Assembly: GCA_022579005.1 (NCBI GenBank)
Contig: MU401709.1
Coordinates: 1-47,113 of the forward strand
Reading direction: 5' to 3'
DNA length: 47,113 nt
Source of the DNA: Poronia punctata
Lineage: Eukaryota; Ascomycota; Sordariomycetes; Xylariales; Xylariaceae
Shown: positions 39,859 through 47,113 of the stretch, in pieces
How the letters are laid out: every line of letters starts with the position of its first letter
Numbering within the stretch: position 1 is the first letter of the stretch
Program-made: the position numbers and the translations under genes
Notes under the pieces: generated by a model
What the model was told of the DNA's origin: nothing
Seen by the model: only the letters and a program-made list of their open reading frames with translations
Databases searched by the model: none

Positions 39859-42800
39859 CTAACGGCGGGTTGCAAGTGGCGGCGTTCCAGGGGATCCTGT
39901 GCCTTCCATATTGCCGGTTAATTCGGCAACTCGGGCTTTGATGCGAGCCACGCGAGATTCGATAGCTAGAAAAGAACCATCGTTAGTCATGATGACAAGC
40001 ATATTGGTAGGGATAAAGGACTTACTCTCTTCGCCGCTAGTCTCATCGTCACCATCGGTAGTCTTGCTGTATCCACCACGGCTCTGCTCTTCGCTCTGAC
40101 GTGCAGCCCGCTCGGCTGCGTTTCTCCGGATGGCTGCCCAACGGTCCTGGGCTGCGAGGATCGGCGAAGGTGAAGAGGCCGGTGATATCGGTGGTGATGC
40201 TTCCCCATCGCGTTCTCGGTCTTGTTCTGTGATTCTCCCTGCGATAGACGGGGAGGTGGGTTCATAAACTCCATCGCTATCTACGTCAGCAGGGGCAAAC
40301 GCAGGTTGGTCGGTCAGCGGGCCCTGATCAAATCTTGCAAACTCGTCGTGCGCTTCGTTTGCATCAGCGGTATTGACACGAGATACCTCATTGGTACTCG
40401 AGTGGTTATAAATAGGCTGGTGGATGCCGCCAGGGGCCGACAGCTGAGTCGGCGTCTTCTCGTCCTCCGTCGGTCCTGCTGGGGCCTCGTGAACAGAGTC
40501 GCTGACTACCTGTGGTTGAGGCTGCTGAGCACGTGGCGGCTCCGGTAGTGGCGATTGAGAACGGCTAGAGTCAGCCGTTCTTGTCGAGTCGATGGCAAGT
40601 AAGTTGTTGACGTCGTTAGCAGCATTATCAGGTACCTTCGAGCGTCTGTTCTTGCGCGCGAACAACTTCCTGAGACCGCTGCCACCACTCTTCTTCTCCT
40701 CTTTGTGGAGTTTCTTATATGATTTCTTGCCCTCTGGGCTGCTTGTGATGGGCTCAGGGGAAACAACTCTCTGTGTAGGCGGCGCGACTTTCTCCTCCTC
40801 CTTCGGTAGAGGAGGCAATGGCGCGTTGTTACTCGCGCTTGCAGGCTCGGGGCGCTCGGCCGGATGGATATCTTCAAGCCTCTTCTCGGGAACGGCCGGG
40901 GCTACGTCCTTCTTAGGCACTGGCAGGACGGCATCAACAGATGTTGTCCGTGTCTGCAAGGCCGAGGGCGGGCTGGTCTTTTCGGGCACAGCTGGTTTAG
41001 AAGTAATGGCGTCACCATTGCTTTCGGCCATGGTTATCTTCTCGCCAGGTCCGTTGAGCTGGGCAAGACCACGTCCGGCCGACAGATCCCCAAGATATGC
41101 GCCACGGATCGTCTCCTTGTCGTATTTGTTAGCCCACTTCAAGGCGGGCGAAGCTTCTTTCATGATGACTGGTTGCAAAGTTAGGACACTGGCAGTCTTA
41201 TCCGCCGATGCCTCTGTATCTGCGCGTCCACGTCTCTCTGGAATAGATTCTGTACGCTGCTGCTGCTGCTGCTTTGCGCTCAGCTTTTGGGCTGCAGCAT
41301 GAATCTTGGCCTGTTGGTCTGCGGCGATGCTGGTCTTGCTATTTCCTGCGTTGCTGCTGCCTGGATGCACCCGATCACTACTACGGTCAAATACACCTTT
41401 GCTAGTGGATTTGCTGCGAGAAATGCCTCTGCCTCGTTTTGTCCAACTAAATAGACCCTTCTTTTCCGCAATGTAAGCGCCGGCATCAGGTTCAGGTGCC
41501 GCCCCCTTCACCATTTCTTCCATGACAAGCCACTTTCCAGAGCGAATATCCGTCTCGATAACGGCGCACCTGCCAAACGCAGCCTTTCGCTCGGCCGTCT
41601 CCTCCGGGGCGAGACTGCTGATCCATACCCACCAAAAGGCTTCGTCAAGGTCAAAGCGTGTGATATTGGCCAATTCACCTGGCTCGAGGGATCGTTCCAA
41701 CTCGAGTCGGGGTCTATGTGACTGAGAGCTCCGCTGCCGAATGTTGGTATTAATGGGCGGCAAAGCTTTGTCCGGCGGCAACAGCGTGTTCGATGGACCG
41801 GAATCGTCGACAAATCCGGAAGATAGGAAATCTGCCCACGAGGGCGTGGTCGGTCTCCCCCCTAATTGATTGCCCGATGCTGGCGAAGTCCGTAGTCCGT
41901 TGACACCTTGCGAGAAACTGATTTTAACTGTCTCGTCGTCTTCTTCCTCCTCTTGCAAGCTGTCGCCGAATCCAATGTCCTCAAACCGCGACCATGACGC
42001 ATCACGTAAGCTGGTGGAATGCTTCGAACTTGATACCTGTGACTGATTCGCTAGCGAGATAGCCTTAAGAACTCGATGGCATTCTTCAGTCAGGGCAGCA
42101 ACTGGATCTTCGTATTCGGAGAAGGCCTGGAGAGCTTCGTCATCCTCGCGATATTGGAAGTGGTTGGCACGGCGTAGTAGTGCAAAAGGTGTGGGCGATA
42201 CGGTATCGACAATCATGACGACCTTGTAGGAGGACGAAAGCATTAGGCGGGGCGGCTGCGGCGGGTATTCGGTCTCCTCCAGTAGTTTCTGCAGGGACCT
42301 GGGCAGCAAGGATATAGCAGTCTTGGGCTGCTGAGGTGATAGTGATCGGAGATATGCAAAGAACAGGTGACTCGTGGCGTCGGCAGCACTGTCAAGGTGA
42401 GTAATTAGCATATCTGCTTTTTCTTTCTTTCCGTGCAGCCAACATTGTGCCTACCTTAGCCATAGTTTGTAACCTCCTTCAAAACCGCTGCCAGTGTCCT
42501 TGTGCTCAAAAGCCCACCATGACGCCATGCGGGAGAGCTTGCGACCCCCAAAGCCATTTGATTTGCCATGTGCTGCGATCGCAGATAAGAGATCGAAATA
42601 ATCAAACACAATACTGGATCGCGCCTCGTTCTCAATACTCAAGGGTATAAAGGTCGTAAAAGCATCCCGAGCCATATTTGAATCTAGAAAGGGATTGTCA
42701 GCCAATCATGGGTAATTGTTTGCGTTTGCGCCGGACCACCGCACGCCCCTCTCCCCTTTTCCATACCTTGTTCGCCGACTTTGAACAGCTCATAAGCATC

Positions 42801-43369
42801 CCAACCAACTAAACCGCCAGATATTCTACTCCAGCACCATTTGAGCACACCAGATATGACCTAGAGAATGAAGCGCAGTCAGCATACTAGCTCTGTCATA
42901 TGGCAGGTAGAAAGGTGGGTTAAGTCGCATACCATGGGTTCCGTCATGCGTAGTTCTTGTGCAAGGGCCTCACCAGTCATCTGATGGGATTCGTTGAAGA
43001 AGTGACGAATAAAAGTGCGCACGGCGCTAGGATCCGAAGTTGGGCGGAAGGGTAGCAAAAGGAACGGAAGATCGAGGCCTAGTAGTACAAAAGTCGATCG
43101 CATCAGCACCTGTTCTGGGGAAAAGTTGGGATGCGATACATGTCACAGCTCCCCGTCCAGAGCGCCAACTTACCTCTAGCTTTGAGCTCTTCCGTGCACC
43201 GATGCACAAGTTCCTGAACCTCATCCGGCTCGACAGACGCCCTTGCGTAGGCATCTCCCCAACGAGGTTTGCTAGGCAATTGATGGGCCGACGAGTCTAC
43301 ATCTCCATTCTGCTTGGACCGTCCAAATTTCCCATCTTTACCCCTTATCCGTGAGAATAAACTCGGCAT
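39859..43369 (-). CDS. MSB1: Msb1/Mug8-family morphogenesis protein
   Basis: Six exons, in transcript order 43369-43174, 43078-42933, 42860-42767, 42683-42455, 42388-40026, 39965-39859; 3135 nt, 1044 residues. It begins MPSLFSRIRGKDGKFGRSKQ, a usual start for the family; an upstream in-frame ATG at 43426 is less likely. The Msb1/Mug8 domain fills the first 350 or so residues: EVQELVHRCTEELKARGLDL, FLLLPFRPTSDPSAVRTFI, then DAFTTFIPLSIENEARSS and ASWWAFEHKDTGSGFEGGY. A long disordered part with Pro/Glu/Ser and lysine-rich patches follows, then a short helical end (TIESRVARIKARVAELTG). Yeast Msb1 works with Cdc42/Rho1 in polarised growth, and the domain resembles a RhoGAP fold without proven GAP activity. 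Intron 5 (40025-39966) is 60 bp, in frame and stop-free, so a raw ORF reads through it; its GTAAGT, CTAAC and TAG signals argue that it is spliced. Confidence 0.9.
39966..40025 (-). other. 60-bp stop-free intron in the Msb1-family gene
   Basis: Donor GTAAGT at 40025-40020, branch GACTAAC, acceptor TTCTAG ending 39966. Length is divisible by three and no stop is inside, so retention would insert 20 residues (giving SKSFIPTNMLVIMTNDGSFL) in front of the C-terminal helix. Removal gives GEETIESRVARIK, a smoother helical sequence. Confidence 0.75.
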
Positions 43370-45220
43370 CTTGATTGGCGGATACACGCAATGGGGACTT
43401 ATGTAAGTATACAAGCCAGCATGCAAAGTCTAGCTCGAGCACCTCAAGTCGGTGAATAACCGATATTGCTGGTGTAAGAAAAATAATGAAAGGAAAGGAG
43501 AATTATTATTATGCGACCGTGATTATTCAGAGCCAGTGGTCAAAATTGCACACCGGACCCAGAAGGCTGATTTTTGTTCAAGGTGTATTACGTCGTTTGA
43601 TGGGAGAAGGAGAGGAAGGAAGAGAAGAGGCCTGTTCCAAGTAAAGCGCCAACTCAGGGAGTGGGGGCGTTGGGTATCAGATGCAATAACCACTGTGATT
43701 TGAATGGCTATCAATGCATGTCGAACTGCTTCGGACAAGGGTGCTGTGATGGGGGAGGGCCTATAAGGAATAGAGGTATGCGCTGGCAAAATATCCGATC
43801 GATGATATGGTTGTCTATGCAACTAACTTGGCAGGAACCAGTTAGGGCAAATGGAATTGGTGTTCTCGTTCGTTCGTGCTTTTGTTTGTCGGTAGAGATA
43901 TTTGTATGTGACACTGCAAAAACGCGGCGGTATGGTGGTTCTCTCCCAACCTCGTCTCCTGAGGACCAAGTTCAGCGATTAGTCGATATTGATCAATTGG
44001 TGGTTGGCAGAGAAATAAAAACAACCCAAGGTATCGATCGATGGTGAATTGCCCGTGAGAATGGTTGAAAAGCTGGGTTGTGTGTAGGCTTGGAAGGGAG
44101 ACGCAAAGACAAGAAGACCGGTGGGAGAAAATAAAATTAAAGACCGATGGCTGGGCTGCCGCTAAAAGATCCCGTAATAGGTACGTGCTTGTAAGATCAA
44201 TCAATGATGGGTATGAATGGACAAGTAGTTAGAAGGAAAAGTATTTTTAGGTTAGTAGGTATACAGCTGTTTATTCATTCACATAATTTCTATCATTGCC
44301 AAAGCCAGAGGAGCTTAAAGAACAAGTTAGGTACGTTTGTAGCTGAATCAAAATAAAGAATCTGCTCAATGCAAGCTTGAACCATTGCAAGTATACACGT
44401 TGGTAATTTGCTATTGCTTTCAAAAGCAGATGAAGCAGACAAATTTGTGGGGTGCGTTGAATAGAGAAAAGGGGGAAAGAGCTACAAGTACTTGTGTGAA
44501 AGAATGTCGATATTTCTTGGCAAGAGCGATGATGAGATGGAAAACGCAAAGGCTGCAAGTCTCAAGAACGTGTTACCTTCAGTACACGTACCAAGAGCAG
44601 GAAATCCGAAAGATAGATCCGGTACTTGACTACCTATACCTTGCACTCAGACCAAGACTAATTGTATCATGACTCTTTAGTCCCGAGCCCCTAGTACACA
44701 TGGAAGCTAATAATATAATATCTTACAGTATGTTGCGCTAGATAAAGTCTGTGGCCGGGAATCTCAAGCTCTCCGTGCCCTCCAAGTCTCTGCACAATCT
44801 TTCGTCTATCTGCCAGATATAGCTGGTTGGTTGGACATGGATGTATCCCACTGGATACTCGTACAGAATATGCTGTGCTTCTCTTACCTACACGTACAGG
44901 TATTTGGGTTTGTTTCCTTGCTGTTTTGGGGTTGATATCGGGTTCTCCAACCGTACCTCGACTAGGATGGTTATGGTATAGCGCATAGTGGAGGAGATCC
45001 TTCAAGATGCGGTGTGGAGATGACCTAAAGTGGTCATTGCGTCAAGTAGGTATTACCACCCAGATATTGCATTCTGCGTACAGATACATCTCAACCCTGG
45101 CATCCAGGCGTGCAATTTGTGAGTAACATCTTGTACTGGCACTTGCTGCACTTGTGGCACCCATGTCCTTGCGCCAAAACCAACAGCGGCAGGAAATTAC
45201 AGGATGGATAGCTTGGCTCC

Positions 45221-45268
45221 AATGTGATACTGAATACACCAATCAATGTGATACTGAATACACCAATC
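45221..45268. repeat. Perfect tandem duplication of a 24-base unit
   Basis: AATGTGATACTGAATACACC followed by AATC occurs twice with no mismatch and no gap. It is a recent duplication, since it has not diverged. Confidence 0.9.
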
Positions 45269-46200
45269 CAAACTTGCGTCGAGACTCTCGATTTGTAGCG
45301 ATACGAGTAGATACATTGTCAAGAGCTTACACAAACTTCGTATATCGGACAGGTAATACTGGATTGATAAAACTGGGTGGTTATTCTTGAAGAAGACTTC
45401 CCAGCTTCAGTGTTATATATTGCTTCATGATAGCCACCCATCACTTACCTATCTTCCTCCATCCACATCCAAGCTTCCATTATCCGGGACAGCCACCAAG
45501 ACTAACCCTGTGACGGAACTAGACTGAACAAAACTGCTGCACTACCATATGACCCTAGTACAAGACTACCCACAGATGTTTCTCTCTCTGGAACTTTGGT
45601 ATCATATTCTGCCATTGGCCTCGGTCGGTCTTCTAATATCATAGATACGGCCGTCGTAGAACTACACGTATACGAGGGTTTTACTCTAGCTTGACTGATT
45701 CCTCCATACGCACTCCTTATCGCCATAGTGCGTGTGGCTGGAGTGGTTACCAGAGTGCCGAATCGGACACAACAGCCCACTTCGCTACCCACATGTACAT
45801 TGTCTTGCGGATACAGCTTTGAAAAGCGAATGTGGGACAGAGTCGCATCCATCGTGACCTCAAATCGTCACACACTTTCTGCTCATCATAAAACTCAGTC
45901 TTCTCCGGGCCAATGATACACCAATTTCGGAGAGAAGCTCTTATGGTTGCAGTATTGTATTAAACACTGCCGATACCCGTTCATACAGTGCATCACTTAG
46001 GAGATATCCAAACGACCAGATCCAAACTGATAACCCCAGGAAGTAACTACCATCAGGGAGGCATGCAATTACGTGGATATATCATCACCATAATCCTCTA
46101 TCGTACACCCTCTGGGTTTTCTAAACAGATTCTACACCAAAATCTATATATATATCTAACCTTGGGATTCGAGACATAGCTGCTTATCCTATTCGGAATC

Positions 46201-46680
46201 ATGTATACGGACCTGTGCCAGTTGCATGCGCCTCAAAGCAAGGACAAGACCCCGAAAGTCAAAACAATAAGGTTCCGGAATCTGTGTCAGCAACTACCTA
46301 TCGGGTTCCATGCCAAGATACAGGCACCAGGGGTCGTTATGTACATGCCCTCTTTTCTGTCCGATGGGTTCCAGCCGACCACGATATTCCGGGTCCTGGG
46401 GTCATCCTGCAGAGAATACCTACGTGTAGATGTCCAAAACGTACAAATACGCGGACATACCCATGTATCGAATATGCATTTAATTAAACAACCCCGGCTT
46501 GACTCGACTTCATTTCTCTTGCGAGTCCAATTGTTCTACTACCGCGAAAACCTGCACCCATGGATTGGTTCGTCAGCTTGTTCATTCGGGTCCGGAGTAG
46601 GTAATCCCTCTGCGCCGGCTGTAATTGGGGTTTCAACAGCGCCTCCCGATATGTCATTACGAATGTCGAGGCGTCGCTAG
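46201..46680 (+). CDS. Unrecognised ATG ORF of 159 codons
   Basis: Starts with ATG and ends at TAG. The composition is mixed with many aromatic and basic residues (HLIKQPRLDSTSFLLRVQLF). There is no signal peptide, membrane helix or known motif. The minus strand is also open over the second half. I cannot tell it from a chance ORF; it is listed because it is the longest ORF in this region. Confidence 0.15.
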   Translation: MYTDLCQLHAPQSKDKTPKVKTIRFRNLCQQLPIGFHAKIQAPGVVMYMPSFLSDGFQPTTIFRVLGSSCREYLRVDVQNVQIRGHTHVSNMHLIKQPRLDSTSFLLRVQLFYYRENLHPWIGSSACSFGSGVGNPSAPAVIGVSTAPPDMSLRMSRRR

Positions 46681-47113
46681 GTAATAAGCCTAGTTCCCCA
46701 AGGCCCACAACATCCCGCAGCTCACAGTACCTACTCCAACGCAGCGCGTTGCTTTCGCGTTTCTGTGCCAAGAACTAACCTAAATAAATGATTGCTTTTT
46801 CCAGGCTACCATTCTCTACATACTCATCTCCAGGTTCTGTCCAGGTACAGAAGTCTTCCGACCTTGTTATCGTGGCCCCGAAAAAAACACTTGGTCGTCA
46901 TCGCAACGTCTTTTTCTCTACAAGTAGAAAGGCGTCCTTACATGTACAAGTAATATAAAAAGCACGTACCCGCCCAGCCGCCGTTTCTCCATATTCCCGT
47001 CTTGCCGGAGCTGTGTTTCTAGCCCACCTACGTCTACCTTGAAAAATTCCTACATCCAAGGAGTTTCTCCACTTAGTGCGCATTAGCCCCCTCCCTTTAC
47101 ATGTTTCCATGGT

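Larger units (their letters stand above)
43370..47113. other. Right-hand region with no recognisable gene
   Basis: The first several hundred bases are the Msb1-family 5' region. Beyond this I see only short ORFs without known features (45852-45502 minus, 116 codons; 46201-46680 plus, listed separately; 46771-46484 minus, 95 codons). Tandem 24-base repeats lie at 45221-45268. The last part may belong to a gene starting outside the window. Confidence 0.45.

Noticed and set aside
43082..43120. Alternative acceptors for exon 2 of the Msb1-family gene after CCCCAG or AACAG
   Set aside because: They would insert extra residues before GLDLPFLLLPFRP; the acceptor at 43080-43079 joins KAR directly to GLDLPF as in the family and keeps frame.

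Overview
This is nuclear DNA of a filamentous ascomycete (Pezizomycotina). Sordariomycetes is my best guess, from gene style and the abundant TAGG/CCTA simple repeats, but that rank is inference. Genes are broken by short GT...AG introns with CTRAY branch sites. Composition is sharply two-state: ordinary DNA alternates with extremely AT-rich blocks whose G and C have been stripped out, as repeat-induced point mutation (RIP) or a similar process does.

Layout: 1-3203 is an AT-rich block with no readable gene. 3747-6083 (+) is an Iks1-type protein kinase with a short first exon. 7037-9904 (-) is a seven-exon secreted catalase-peroxidase (KatG2 type). 11215-17692 (+) is a second AT-rich block in which a dead non-LTR retrotransposon (reverse transcriptase plus RNase H) can still be read through its stop codons. 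17693-22312 has no recognisable gene. 22313-26336 (+) is TAF1, the largest TFIID subunit; its true last exon lies beyond an unusually long 421-bp intron. 26337-35712 is about 9.4 kb without a recognisable gene, rich in simple repeats. 35713-37858 (+) is an Rlm1/MEF2-type MADS-box factor. 39859-43369 (-) is a six-exon Msb1/Mug8-family protein, convergent with the MADS gene. 43370-47113 has no recognisable gene.

Exon joins for all five genes were worked out by hand. Every join keeps frame, and the joins rejoin motifs that raw ORFs split: VVLRH in the kinase, RRLLWPIKQKYG and [12 protein letters not shown] in KatG, CPLLNG in TAF1, YTYHGGP in the MADS factor and RGLDLPF in the Msb1 protein.

Functional links: Rlm1 is the MADS effector of the Rho1-Pkc1-Mpk1 cell-wall-integrity route, and Msb1 acts with Rho GTPases in polarity, so the right half holds two neighbours of related biology. 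The most striking non-coding item is a 32-bp perfect palindrome at 31198-31229 made of two facing MEF2/Rlm1 boxes (CTAAAAATAG and CTATTTTTAG). It lies about 4.5 kb upstream of the MADS gene whose product should bind such boxes. The other main point is the decay pattern of the AT blocks: TpC/GpA look nearly absent while GpC survives, which is not the textbook CpA signature.
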